DNA of 64,000 nucleotides from JAFGPJ01 sp964439135 (GCA_964439135.1 CAYTNN010000001.1:1-64000), one strand, 5' to 3'. Positions 25,848 to 34,295 are shown, counted from the stretch's first letter. Notes: generated from the letters alone by a model not told the origin. Numbers and translations: made by a program.

Positions 25848-26372
25848 TTATAGAAAGTTTCTTCGCAGTTTCAGATACTCGTGCAAATCCGTTCGGTTGC
25901 CGGTTGTTGCAGCTTTTTTCGCCGCCCTTTCGAGCAGTGTCTGATTGTTTGTCACCCGGTCCCTTGCACCGGCGGTTTTCGTTGGTGCTGCATCAGGGCT
26001 GCTGCCGGTGAACAGATATTGCTTTTCCTTCTTCAACTGCTCGATTACGCCTGTTACATCCGCATCGTTCTTATCCTGCATTCTGGCCCTGGCAATCAGC
26101 ACAGCCGTCTCCAGATCGACAGCACCCGCGGCGGCTAATTGCCGCATCAGCTTCTGTTCGGTCTGAATGTCACTCAATTGCCCGGACAGCTCCGCCGTTT
26201 GCGAGTTTGCCTGGGCCAATTGCTCGGTCAAAGTTTCGATTTTCTTCTCGGCACTCTGTGCCCGCTTGCGATAGCGGATGGATTCGGCCACCGGGACAAG
26301 CCTCGTATTGTCATTATCACTTGCCGGCGATATGTCTTCTGACAAAATATCCTGTGTCTCAATCGGACTCAT
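25848..26372 (-). CDS. Scaffold-like capsid assembly protein
   Basis: 174 residues, highly charged. A central coiled coil runs about residues 40-80 (SAEKKIETLTEQLAQANSQT; AELSGQLSDIQTEQKL), followed by a helix (AVLIARARMQDKNDADVTGV) and a Lys/Arg-rich tail ending LKLRRNFL. Position between portal and capsid genes and a coiled-coil with charged tail are the usual hallmarks of a scaffolding protein. AGGAGA ribosome binding site. No protease domain is visible. Confidence 0.7.
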   Translation of the reverse strand: MSPIETQDILSEDISPASDNDNTRLVPVAESIRYRKRAQSAEKKIETLTEQLAQANSQTAELSGQLSDIQTEQKLMRQLAAAGAVDLETAVLIARARMQDKNDADVTGVIEQLKKEKQYLFTGSSPDAAPTKTAGARDRVTNNQTLLERAAKKAATTGNRTDLHEYLKLRRNFL

Positions 26373-26390
26373 AAACTCTCCTTTTCTGTT

Positions 26391-27941
26391 CTATGATTTC
26401 TCGTATCCTAATTCTCTGAGCACCTGCTCAGCAGGCACGCCCAGCTCTTTCTTGACCTGGGCCTCTTTTAATTTTTCCATCGTATTCTCCGGCAGCGGGC
26501 TGGGAAAAATGACCTCGACGTCCCGGTCCTTCTGGTCGGTTTTGTAGATGTTGGCGGTATCGAGTATTCCCAGGACCATCCGGCAGATTTTCCTTAGCCC
26601 TTCGCTGTAGGTGAATCGTTTGCGATCGTTCTTCGAGAGCATTCCCATCAGCGTCAAACGAAGGGCCACTGCGCTTGTCAGGTTGCCGAGTTTGTTCTTC
26701 AGCACGCCGGCGACGAGCGGCGTGACGGAACTGACCTTGTCCATCGCTTCGCGTATCTCAGCGATATGCAGTCCCTCGCTGGGCGTGGCGGTGTCGCCGC
26801 CGAACTCCTCGATCGACGCCTCCGGATTATCTGTGTACCACATCCTGCCGGGCGCCACGGGCTTGTCCTCGAAGCCCTCGATTCCTTTGCCGAGGTACAT
26901 TTTGAACGACTGAAACGTGATTCTGCTGGCCCGGTCGCTCAGCCGGGTGTTCAGCTCATCCTGCAGCGGGACAAGCGGCTCGACATCGCTTATACCTTCG
27001 TAGTAGTATGGCTGAGCGATGTTCTGGATATGGACGACCGGCAGAAAGCCCCACGGCATCCGGCCCTCGGCGACGAGTTGCTTGTCCTCGTACCGCTGCC
27101 ATGCATTGGCCGAGGTGATCTCGGTGATGGGCACCACCCGGCGATTGTCGCCGGCCTGCGTGCCGCCCGAGAGGAGTCTTGCAAGAAACGAGTTTTTCCT
27201 GCTCAGGGCGTTTTTCTTCTGCCCGAAGTGCTGCACGTAATAACGGATCTTTTTATAATCGTTTTCTTCCAGGACAGGCAGTGCTCTTGGCGCCTCAATC
27301 AGTTCAAGATCGATTGTCTGCGCGAACTGCAGCACATCATCGATGGACCCCGCATAGCGTCGGTCCGCAGAGAGGGTTTGTGAGGAGGAGGAAGTGATGC
27401 GTTCGATGATTTTATCGCCAGGCCTGACGAAACAATCGACAAAGCCGTAGACACTTCCGAGCACTGCCATATCCTGGAAAAATCCGATCTCGCCGTTGGC
27501 CGCGAACAATGCCTTTAAGATGCTTTCGATTTCTGCACTTTTTGGCTCATCCGGCGATTTGGAAACGAATGTAATGGGCTTGCCGAACAGGAAATCGACC
27601 GCCGCGTTGACTCGCCATGCGATGTCGTTCTCGATGACAACTTCTTTTCGCTGCACCTGGTTGACGGGTCTTGCTCCGAAGATTCCCGCCTGGCCGGTGT
27701 GCATAAGTCCGGTGATTCTTGCCGGCAGGCCGTATTCCTGAGCTTGCGTGTAGCACCGGCCGGATTCGTTTATCTTCCTGTCGGTGGCACCGGAACCAGC
27801 CGTCTCGACCTTCGGGTTGGCATAGTAATCCCACAGCCGCCCGAAATGTTTCTGGATATCGACTGACTGTGTATCGACGAGCCACTCAAGGTAATCGCCT
27901 TCGAGTGACTTATCTTCAAATATATCAAGTTCAAATCCCAT
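26391..27941 (-). CDS. Phage portal protein (SPP1-gp6-like)
   Basis: 516 residues. Matches the SPP1 gp6-type portal group: NDIAWRVNAAVDFLFGKPITF near residue 130, VHIQNIAQPYYYEGISDVEPLVPLQDELNTRLSDRASRI in the middle, SASSIS-type loops, and a wing (SVTPLVAGVLKNKLGNLTSAVALRLTLMG). It forms the dodecameric ring through which DNA enters the head and is docked by the terminase. First gene of the minus-strand late operon. A conserved 155-bp element lies 88 nt upstream (28029-28183). In most phages the large terminase sits directly before this gene; here it is 22 kb away. Confidence 0.85.
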   Translation of the reverse strand: MGFELDIFEDKSLEGDYLEWLVDTQSVDIQKHFGRLWDYYANPKVETAGSGATDRKINESGRCYTQAQEYGLPARITGLMHTGQAGIFGARPVNQVQRKEVVIENDIAWRVNAAVDFLFGKPITFVSKSPDEPKSAEIESILKALFAANGEIGFFQDMAVLGSVYGFVDCFVRPGDKIIERITSSSSQTLSADRRYAGSIDDVLQFAQTIDLELIEAPRALPVLEENDYKKIRYYVQHFGQKKNALSRKNSFLARLLSGGTQAGDNRRVVPITEITSANAWQRYEDKQLVAEGRMPWGFLPVVHIQNIAQPYYYEGISDVEPLVPLQDELNTRLSDRASRITFQSFKMYLGKGIEGFEDKPVAPGRMWYTDNPEASIEEFGGDTATPSEGLHIAEIREAMDKVSSVTPLVAGVLKNKLGNLTSAVALRLTLMGMLSKNDRKRFTYSEGLRKICRMVLGILDTANIYKTDQKDRDVEVIFPSPLPENTMEKLKEAQVKKELGVPAEQVLRELGYEKS

Positions 27942-28028
27942 TCTTTACTCTCCCGTATTCAAATGTCATGCCGATCCGGCCGCGGGGTGCTTCGGCTTGC
28001 CGTCGGCTTTGCCAAGGCGAAAACAATC

Positions 28029-28183
28029 GCCCCCCATAATTGGAGCTACCTGCGCGTTTGATGCGAAAATCTACAAAATTGTAGACAGCCTTTTTGATGT
28101 AAGTCATTATTTGGAATGGGATAAAAAAATTTTTCAGATTTCCAATTTTAGTTTCCAGCTACCATCGCTTTTGGTTGAAAATC
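28029..28183 (+). repeat. Conserved 155-bp element, copy A (upstream of portal operon)
   Basis: Aligns along its whole length with copy B (40448-40604) in inverted orientation. A 41-nt core (28048-28088) is identical in both copies and includes the 2-nt-gapped palindrome CTACAA-AA-TTGTAG with CGCGTTTGATGCG beside it; an end block (CTACCATCGCTTTTGGT) is also identical. Both copies lie roughly 80 nt upstream of a phage operon and read away from it. On the phage-gene strand, TACAAT within the palindrome could be a -10. An ORF in the element strand (FDAKIYKIVDS) is open in both copies, but most differences are non-synonymous, so a regulatory role is favoured. Confidence 0.8.
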
Positions 28184-28279
28184 TTGCCATTTCCGGCATC
28201 ATTTTACCGCCGCATCGCCGGGCGGATTATCTCCGGACGCTCGAAGCTGCTTGCCGCTCGTCGGAAGAAAACTTCCTGT

Positions 28280-28308
28280 TTGACAAATGTAACCGACATC
28301 CGTATATT
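28280..28308 (+). promoter_or_regulatory. Sigma-70 promoter for glycoside hydrolase gene
   Basis: TTGACA (28280-28285), 17-nt spacer, TATATT (28303-28308). An almost ideal vegetative promoter about 110 nt upstream of the hydrolase ATG. Confidence 0.65.
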
Positions 28309-28415
28309 ACTCTTGATTCACTGCTTACGCAGAAAGGGTGGTTCGCAAACCAGTCCTCCTATATCGCTCGCCTCTGTGGGCATCGGGCGGGCTAATCATA
28401 ATTGAAAGGTAGAAG

Positions 28416-29735
28416 ATGAATCCGAATACAGAATATAGAATACAGAATACAGAAGACAGTCCTTCGATCTCCGTTTCGCATCTTCGGCCTTCGGCCTTCT
28501 TTGTCTTCACGGTTATTCTGTTTCTGGTCATTGGAGTTTTTTCGCCTGCGATTATGGGTGCCGAATCGCTGCCCGGGCCGGCAATACCCGACGGTTTCGG
28601 CGTCAACATCCACTTCACAGGCCTGCCGCGAGATCTTAAAATGATCGCCGACGCGGGATTCAAGTTTATTAGAATGGATCTTGTCTGGTCGCGCATCGAG
28701 AAGACCAAAGGCGATTATGATTTCAAGGGATCGGGCTATGACTCTTTAACTCTTGGGTGCGAAAAACTCGGCATCCGAGTCCTGTATATTCTCGACTACA
28801 GCAACGAGCTGTATGAGTCGGACAGGTCCGTCCGCACCGAGGCCGGGCGCAAAGCGTTTGCAGATTTTGCTGAAGCCGCTGCTAAAAGATACGCCGGCAA
28901 AGGCATCCTGTGGGAAGTATGGAATGAGGCGAACATCAAGCAGTTCTGGACCCCGCAGCCGAGCGTTGACGATTATTGCAAGCTCGTCGAAGCGGTTGCT
29001 CCACGTGTAAGAGAAGCTGATCCGAGCGGCCAGGTTGTTGCCGGAGCTACTTCGCAAATACCTTTGGGATGGTTTGAGGGTTGTTTCAAAAATGGGCTTC
29101 TTAATTGGATCGATGTTCTCAGCGTGCATCCATACCGGTCGCAAAATCCGGAGACGGTAATTCAGGACTATGCAAAACTCCGCGGACTAATCGCGCGTTA
29201 TGCACCGGCGTCAAAACAGATTCCCGTAATCTCCGGCGAGTGGGGATACTCGAATCTTAACTGGGACAAATCTCGCCTGACCGAACAGCAGCAGGCCGAG
29301 TACCTGGTCCGAATGTTCCTGATAAATTCCTATCAGAACATTCCGGTCAGCATCTGGTATGACTGGAAGAACGATGGTACAGATCCCAACGAGAGGGAGC
29401 ATCAATTCGGAACGGTCAAACATGACCTTAGTCCCAAGGCGGCGTATCTTGCCGCTAAGGTTCTGTCGTCCACTCTTGCCGGCTATTCGATAAAGCAGAA
29501 ATTCGATCTCGGCAATGAAAATGACTTTGCTTTCATGCTGACCAATGGCAATCGCCAGGCGGTTGCCTTCTGGACCCTGGGCCCGAAGCATAATGTCACT
29601 CTGCCAATAGATCCGACCGAGGTCACGCTCGTCGGCATCTATGGTGCCAAAGTCATCATCAACTGGAAAACAGAACACCTGAACATACGTGCCGAACAAA
29701 GTCCACAGTATCTGCTTATCAAGTCAAAGGATTGA
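28416..29735 (+). CDS. Secreted clan-A glycoside hydrolase (GH5/GH39-like)
   Basis: 439 residues. Beta/alpha barrel with the clan-A catalytic pair: acid/base E171 in WEVWNEANIKQFW at the end of strand 4 and nucleophile E275 in VISGEWGYS at strand 7. FIRMDLVWSRIEKTKGDYDF is the usual strand-2 motif. A C-terminal beta-sandwich starts near residue 345. The signal helix is residues 29-46, but it is preceded by about 28 residues derived from a short repeat (NTEYRIQNTEDS), which makes an unusually long n-region; no later start codon exists before the helix. AAAGGT ribosome binding site, own promoter. Polysaccharide hydrolase, substrate not inferable. Confidence 0.8.
   Translation: MNPNTEYRIQNTEDSPSISVSHLRPSAFFVFTVILFLVIGVFSPAIMGAESLPGPAIPDGFGVNIHFTGLPRDLKMIADAGFKFIRMDLVWSRIEKTKGDYDFKGSGYDSLTLGCEKLGIRVLYILDYSNELYESDRSVRTEAGRKAFADFAEAAAKRYAGKGILWEVWNEANIKQFWTPQPSVDDYCKLVEAVAPRVREADPSGQVVAGATSQIPLGWFEGCFKNGLLNWIDVLSVHPYRSQNPETVIQDYAKLRGLIARYAPASKQIPVISGEWGYSNLNWDKSRLTEQQQAEYLVRMFLINSYQNIPVSIWYDWKNDGTDPNEREHQFGTVKHDLSPKAAYLAAKVLSSTLAGYSIKQKFDLGNENDFAFMLTNGNRQAVAFWTLGPKHNVTLPIDPTEVTLVGIYGAKVIINWKTEHLNIRAEQSPQYLLIKSKD
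28423..28459. repeat. AGAATACA-type microsatellite at gene start
   Basis: Four imperfect copies of an 8-9 nt unit (GAATACAGA / GAATATAGA) in a row. The stretch overlaps the beginning of the hydrolase gene, where it encodes NTEYRIQNTE. From general experience such sequence is common in intergenic repeats of environmental genomes. Confidence 0.7.
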
Positions 29736-29763
29736 TAGTAACATACAGACCGGTGCGTTACTT

Positions 29764-30738
29764 TTAACCGATGTCTTCTTTCTGCAGCAGTTCAATAATG
29801 TCTGCCTTCGTTGGCAGTGCTTCAATCGAACCGAACTTTGTGCAGGCCAGGGCCCCGGCTGCCGAGGCAAACTTTACCGCCGCTCGTACATCGTTTTTAA
29901 CGGCACAATAGGCGGCTAACGCTCCTGCAAACGCATCGCCCCGGCCTGTGTGGTCAACCGGCTCGATTTCGAACGCCGGAATATGGTCGGCACTGTTTCT
30001 GTCGACTACCATGCAGCCTCGCCTGCCCATTGTGATGACGGCGGAATCCACGCCGCGAGCCACAAGGTCCGAGCCGATAAGCTTGGCGGTCCGAATGTTG
30101 GCCGCTGACTGCTCGGTAATATCGGCAGCCTCGTAGAGATTCGGAATCAAAATATCCGCTTTGAAATATTCGATGGGTAGATCACTGGTTGTCTGGCCCT
30201 GCCGCTCCAGCGGCCTGGCGGGATTGAGGATGACTTTTACGCTGTACAATTCGGCGCAGCGAAGGGCACTGACGATTGCTTCCTGCGGCAATTGGCCGTG
30301 AATCAGGCAGACGTCGGCTTCTGAGATCATCTGCTCGGCTTCGGTAATGTCCAGGGCCTGTAAGGCGCTGTTGGCGCCGGGATAATAACAGGAGGCGTTT
30401 TCGCCTTCAGCGTTAACCAATGTGACAACCAGTCCGGTGTTCATGGCTTCGGCGGTGTAGACAAAATCCGTATTAACGTTGTACTCTGCCAGGCTGTTTT
30501 TAGCCATTTGAGCGAAGGGATCACCGCCGACTTTGCTTATCAGGTGCACCTCGCAGCCGCACAACGCGGCTTCCACGGCCTGATTGGGGCCCGGACCGGT
30601 GGTTGTGTATGAAAGGGCCGAACCGGTCACGCTCTGCCCGGGTGTTGGTATTTGGCCGCAGCGTATCGCCATATCCACGTACGTGCCGCCAATAACAACT
30701 ACTTTAGGTTTAGGACTCCTTCCCGGCATCATATCCAT
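29764..30738 (-). CDS. PfkB-family sugar kinase (ribokinase-like)
   Basis: 324-residue cytosolic carbohydrate kinase. N-terminal substrate signature VVVIGGTYVDMAIRCG and GPGPNQAVEAALCG; the C-terminal signature DHTGRGDAFAGALAAY contains the catalytic Asp of GxGD. Sequence order and length fit ribokinase, but the substrate could be another sugar or nucleoside. It converges with the glycoside hydrolase and could phosphorylate a sugar released from the glycan. Weak ribosome binding site; three Met codons compete for start (30738, 30732, 30729). Confidence 0.85.
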   Translation of the reverse strand: MDMMPGRSPKPKVVVIGGTYVDMAIRCGQIPTPGQSVTGSALSYTTTGPGPNQAVEAALCGCEVHLISKVGGDPFAQMAKNSLAEYNVNTDFVYTAEAMNTGLVVTLVNAEGENASCYYPGANSALQALDITEAEQMISEADVCLIHGQLPQEAIVSALRCAELYSVKVILNPARPLERQGQTTSDLPIEYFKADILIPNLYEAADITEQSAANIRTAKLIGSDLVARGVDSAVITMGRRGCMVVDRNSADHIPAFEIEPVDHTGRGDAFAGALAAYCAVKNDVRAAVKFASAAGALACTKFGSIEALPTKADIIELLQKEDIG

Positions 30739-30874
30739 TATCTTAGTCTTTCACAGAACTCCTACGTGTTAAATTTTCCTAATCTTATAAAAATCCAGTA
30801 TAGGTGTCCGGCGTTTGAATGCAAAGGTTTTTTTCGGACAATATTCAGCAAAGTCATTCCCGGCAGGGAGCTTG

Positions 30875-31231
30875 CTACTGAACGTTCTGCCCAGCCAGCC
30901 AGCGTTTCAGAACCTCGACGATATAGTCTATCTGCTCCTGCGTGAGGGACCTGCCCTTCGGGATGTGGTGCCATTTGGCCAGGCAGCCTCGGCAGCAGGT
31001 CCCGGTTGCGTGCTGGGCGATAAAAACCGGATGTTTCCGCATAGGCGTCTGTTTGCCGTCATTAGCCGGCTCGGCATCGCCCAGCCGTTTGGTTACAAAA
31101 TCCCGAGCGTGCTGGAGGATTATTTCCAGACCCTTATCCCTGAGATATTGAGCTTCTTTGCCGGAAAGCCGAAACCGGCTGCGAAACTTCGACCGACCAA
31201 GTGCGGCAAATAGCTCATCCATATCACGCAT
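30875..31231 (-). CDS. DUF4186 family protein
   Basis: 118 residues, diagnostic of DUF4186: SKFRSRFRLSGKEAQYLRDK, NDGKQTPMRKHPVFIAQHATG, then TCCRGCLAKWHHIPKGRSLT. The conserved Cys-Cys-x2-Cys with nearby His suggests metal binding. Function unknown. Single gene with no evident partner; upstream of the toxin-antitoxin operators in divergent orientation. Confidence 0.88.
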   Translation of the reverse strand: MRDMDELFAALGRSKFRSRFRLSGKEAQYLRDKGLEIILQHARDFVTKRLGDAEPANDGKQTPMRKHPVFIAQHATGTCCRGCLAKWHHIPKGRSLTQEQIDYIVEVLKRWLAGQNVQ

Positions 31232-31335
31232 TAGTCATTCCTCATACCTGTCCCGGAAATAGCCAAATGTAATAAAAATCTACGAAAAGGTCAATTTCAC
31301 ATCATAAAACAAAGTATTTTCCTGAAATAGCCGTA

Positions 31336-31351
31336 TTTCCTATATAGGAAA
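31336..31351. promoter_or_regulatory. Palindromic operator 1 of the AbiE-like operon
   Basis: Perfect 16-bp palindrome TTTCCTATATAGGAAA. A second copy with the same TCCTATATAGGA core is centred 66 bp downstream. Paired palindromes before a winged-helix antitoxin gene are the usual autoregulation arrangement. Confidence 0.75.
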
Positions 31352-31370
31352 ATGCCTGAAATTGAGAAAT

Positions 31371-31400
31371 TTGCTATTGCTTATTTCCTAAAAATACGAT
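31371..31400 (+). promoter_or_regulatory. Promoter between the two operators
   Basis: TTGCTA (31371-31376) and TACGAT (31395-31400) with an 18-nt spacer. Operator 2 begins 2 nt after the -10, so a bound antitoxin would cover the transcription start. Confidence 0.45.
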
Positions 31401-31401
31401 A

Positions 31402-31417
31402 TATCCTATATAGGAAA
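31402..31417. promoter_or_regulatory. Palindromic operator 2 of the AbiE-like operon
   Basis: TATCCTATATAGGAAA, sharing the 12-bp palindromic core TCCTATATAGGA with operator 1. It overlaps the expected +1 region of the operon. Confidence 0.75.
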
Positions 31418-31441
31418 TAGTCCAATATCAGGAAAATAACA

Positions 31442-32548
31442 ATGAGGCTTACAGAAGAACAAGTTATTCAATCTCTTAAAAGCATGGGCGAGCAGTATTC
31501 CCCATTGATGATAAATAGCCTTGCGGAGCAGGTTTCTATGCCGGAGGGATCTCAAGTTGATGCGGTTATTGAGTTCTCAATTCAAAATGGCCCTTCCTTC
31601 AAGGCCGTGGCGGAGATTGCACCTGTATCCACTCCGCAGAATATTCTCAGGAGTGCCCGACAACTTGCTGATTACTTTGGCAAAGCAAAAAAAACAAATA
31701 TGGTGCCCTTGGTAATCGCTCCCTATATAGGCGCCAAACAGGCTAAGATTCTGGCGGATAAAGGTATCTCGTGGATAGACCTGTCCGGCAATATGTCCGT
31801 AAGGGTTTCGAACCGGGTATATATCGAACGTACCGGCAAGCCCAACTCCTTCCCCGACACCGCGCCGATCAAAAAGATCTTCCAGGGGACATCGTCTCTT
31901 GTCAGCAGGGCGCTGCTCTTGCAGCCGGAAGGCTTCGAATCTTTAACAAAGATTACTGACTTTATTACTCAGCGAAGTGGAAAAACCATAATGTTATCAA
32001 CCGTTTCGAAGGTGCTGAAAAAGCTTGAAGACGAACTCTTGATAAACAGAAGCAAGTCTCTCATCACGGCGGCTAATCCGGAGAAGCTTTTAGAGAGACT
32101 CGCCGAAGGCTACAAGAATTCGACGGAACGAAAAAGACGGAACCCATACAAATTCGTAATCGAGGGTATTGAACAATTGTCTGATGGGATGACTGCTCTC
32201 AGTAAGGACTATATAGCGTGTGGATTCTATGCGGCGCAAATCAAAGGTATGGCTGTAACGGATCAGAAGGCGATATTTGTAAAAGATATAGAACAGTTTC
32301 GAAGAAAGGCTGAGATAAAGTTGGTTTCAGTCATTCCCGACGCGGAATATGGAAACTTCATCATCACTGAGACTAATGATCCGGGTGTTTGGTTCAATGC
32401 TGATTGGCGAATAACCGGTTCGGTTGTTGACGATATTGAATTGTATCTTGAGATGATGGTTGATACACCAAGAGGACCGAAGATTGCCGAGCAGCTCAAG
32501 CGGCGGATTTTACAGAAAGGCGATAGTAATGGACAGCAGGCTAATTGA
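31442..32548 (+). CDS. AbiEi-like type IV antitoxin (winged-helix regulator)
   Basis: 368 residues. The middle region carries a helix-turn-helix/winged module (FESLTKITDFITQRSGKTIM; LSTVSKVLKKLEDELLINRS), preceded by a domain with VPLVIAPYIGAKQAKILADKGISWIDLSGN, the characteristic block of AbiEi-related proteins. Such antitoxins both neutralise a nucleotidyltransferase toxin and repress their own operon. AGGA lies 8 nt before the ATG. It overlaps the toxin gene by 20 nt. Two palindromes precede it. The system could give abortive phage defence or stabilise the surrounding element. Confidence 0.75.
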   Translation: MRLTEEQVIQSLKSMGEQYSPLMINSLAEQVSMPEGSQVDAVIEFSIQNGPSFKAVAEIAPVSTPQNILRSARQLADYFGKAKKTNMVPLVIAPYIGAKQAKILADKGISWIDLSGNMSVRVSNRVYIERTGKPNSFPDTAPIKKIFQGTSSLVSRALLLQPEGFESLTKITDFITQRSGKTIMLSTVSKVLKKLEDELLINRSKSLITAANPEKLLERLAEGYKNSTERKRRNPYKFVIEGIEQLSDGMTALSKDYIACGFYAAQIKGMAVTDQKAIFVKDIEQFRRKAEIKLVSVIPDAEYGNFIITETNDPGVWFNADWRITGSVVDDIELYLEMMVDTPRGPKIAEQLKRRILQKGDSNGQQAN

Positions 32549-33374
32549 GCAATTAGCCGAACTGGCGGAATCATTCAACAGGATCGGGCTCAAACCGGTT
32601 ATCTGTGGCGGTCTGGGTCTCTACCTGTGTTTTCATAAAGCTCAAGGACAAGCGCGGGAAATGATTCGAGTCACGAACGATATCGATTTGATGCTTACAC
32701 CAACACAGGTCCTCAAAGAGGCCGAACGGCTGGCTATCGCTGAAACAATAACCGATGGCCTGGGATACATTGTGCGCGAAGATTGTGAGTATTTTCAATT
32801 TACAAAAGAGCCTGATCAGGACCTGGATATACTTTCGCCGCCAGTTGAGGGACTTGAGGTTGATAATTTCAGGGTCAAGATTGTAAAGTCAAAACTGCAC
32901 GGTCATATTACACCCGAAGCATGTTTCATAGAAGAAGGTTTAAGAACTGTATCTTTACGAGAGTTCCTGCCGGAAAGTGAAGAAGGTGGCGGTCTTGAAG
33001 TTCATGTACCTTCACCGTCGAATCTATTGCTCCTGAAGCTATTTGCGTTTGACGATAGGGACAAAGGCCAAAGTCAGGATTCGGGGCGTGCTCAGGCTCA
33101 TGCATGGGACATCTATATCACAATTACGTTGGCTACCAGTAGGGGCGATTATCTTGAGGGACAAGATTTTCTGGCGAGGCATAAAGATTCGAAGATAATA
33201 CAAACCGCCCAATCAATTGTTGGAAGTAAGTTTTCATCTATCGAGCATTCCGGCTGGCACCGTGTGCTCGAATCATCAAATTTTTACCCTGATCTCAACA
33301 GGCGGGAAAAAGAAGCCGAACTGGATGAGGCCAGGCGTCGTCTGATCAGGTGGTTTGATATAGACCGGCAGTAA
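32529..33374 (+). CDS. AbiEii-like nucleotidyltransferase toxin
   Basis: 281 residues from ATG 32529 (an upstream ATG at 32460 lies within the antitoxin gene in another frame). Nucleotidyltransferase fold: GGLGLYLC near residue 28, then NDIDLML with D51 and D53 as metal ligands, and a third acidic position in DLDILSPP. Helical C-terminus. Related toxins transfer nucleotides to tRNA or other acceptors. AGG-rich ribosome binding site inside the antitoxin end. Together with the upstream gene this is a type IV toxin-antitoxin-like pair. Confidence 0.72.
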   Translation: MDSRLIEQLAELAESFNRIGLKPVICGGLGLYLCFHKAQGQAREMIRVTNDIDLMLTPTQVLKEAERLAIAETITDGLGYIVREDCEYFQFTKEPDQDLDILSPPVEGLEVDNFRVKIVKSKLHGHITPEACFIEEGLRTVSLREFLPESEEGGGLEVHVPSPSNLLLLKLFAFDDRDKGQSQDSGRAQAHAWDIYITITLATSRGDYLEGQDFLARHKDSKIIQTAQSIVGSKFSSIEHSGWHRVLESSNFYPDLNRREKEAELDEARRRLIRWFDIDRQ

Positions 33375-33406
33375 GCCTGAGATTGTTTGAGTCATTAACA
33401 TTACTG

Positions 33407-34132
33407 TCACTGGGGCACGCCGATGGCGGCCATGCAGATTGTGCTTTCTTTGGTGCCGTCGATGTTGATGATGGCGTTTACGTGGTCGTCGTAGAGGGCG
33501 CCGACCTCGCATGTTCCGAGGTTCAGGCTGACGGCTGCCAGGGCGAGGTTCTCGGCGATGTGTCCGGCGTCGAGATAGATATAGCGGTACGCCCGCTGGC
33601 CGTACTTCCATTTACAGCGTTCGAATACCGCGGTCCAGATAAAGACCGCCGCGGCTGTTGCGCACATACTCTGGCCGAGTGCCGCGGCAGCGATTTGTTG
33701 CCGGAGGTCACGCTGCTCTAATTGTTCGAGCAGATGAGCCCGGATGGAGTAGTGATAGACGCCGGGCTCCAGGGCTTTGACGTTGTTGATGATCACATAG
33801 GTCTCTATCGGATACAAAGCCCCCGCTGAAGGTGCCGTGCGGAATTCATAGCCGTCCTCGACTCGTTGGATGCCGGTCGAGGTCCATAAGAGATATGCGA
33901 GTTGGCCCTTGCTGATTGGCCTGTCCTGGTAATCGCGGATGCTCTTTCGTTGTTTGAGCGTCTTATCCAGGCTCATGGGCTGGCCCGGCTCGAACGCCGG
34001 CAGCTCGATCTTCTCGGCCTGTGGATACTCCTTATACAAATCTGGCTTTGCCTCCCAGTCGAGCCTGTGGCCCGGCATTTTTCCCGGATCGTACTTGGTT
34101 TCCTTCTGGAATATATCGCCTGTACCGCTCAT
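33407..34132 (-). CDS. SagB/ThcOx-type nitroreductase-fold oxidoreductase
   Basis: 241 residues from ATG 34132, where GAAGGTG provides a ribosome binding site; the longer ORF upstream crosses a dispersed repeat that encodes DSRFRGND. Nitroreductase fold: KQRKSIRDYQDRPISKGQLAYLLWTSTGI, TAPSAGALYPIETYVII, then EGVYHYS-like, YLDAGHIAENLALAAVSLNLGTCEVGAL. FMN-dependent; this branch includes azoline oxidases but also free-standing enzymes. No peptide precursor or cyclodehydratase is near, so a RiPP role is unsupported. Confidence 0.82.
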   Translation of the reverse strand: MSGTGDIFQKETKYDPGKMPGHRLDWEAKPDLYKEYPQAEKIELPAFEPGQPMSLDKTLKQRKSIRDYQDRPISKGQLAYLLWTSTGIQRVEDGYEFRTAPSAGALYPIETYVIINNVKALEPGVYHYSIRAHLLEQLEQRDLRQQIAAAALGQSMCATAAAVFIWTAVFERCKWKYGQRAYRYIYLDAGHIAENLALAAVSLNLGTCEVGALYDDHVNAIINIDGTKESTICMAAIGVPQ

Positions 34133-34225
34133 CTGAACACCTTCGTTTCTTTCGTTAGTAAAACTGACTCTTATGGAGTCGAACGATATGTTAAATCGTT
34201 TGATGACAAAAACATGACATAATTT

Positions 34226-34295
34226 GTCATTCCCGCGAAAGCGGGAATCCACTAAATCCGTAATGTTTTTGGATCCCTGCTTTCGCAGGGATGAC
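34226..34295. repeat. Dispersed inverted-repeat element (ATTCCCGC type)
   Basis: Left arm GTCATTCCCGCGAAAGCGGG and right arm CCCTGCTTTCGCAGGGATGAC form a pair of mirrored hairpins about 70 bp overall. The pattern is familiar from MITE-like repeats in many genomes and is the source of the artefactual RFRGND protein reads. It lies between the SagB-type gene and the dehydrogenase remnant. Confidence 0.75.

Noticed and set aside
27997..28395. 132-residue ORF over the conserved element
   Set aside because: No ribosome binding site; its conserved part coincides with the repeated element and differences are mostly non-synonymous, so not annotated as a gene.
28325..28708. Minus-strand ORF reading SVFCILYSVF
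   Set aside because: Reverse reading of the AGAATACA microsatellite, antisense to the hydrolase; a common artefact.
33407..34132. RiPP biosynthesis cluster around the SagB-type gene
   Set aside because: No YcaO, E1-like or precursor peptide gene is present nearby.
34133..34252. N-terminal extension of the SagB-type protein (DSRFRGND)
   Set aside because: Encoded by the dispersed inverted repeat; the true start with ribosome binding site is at 34132.
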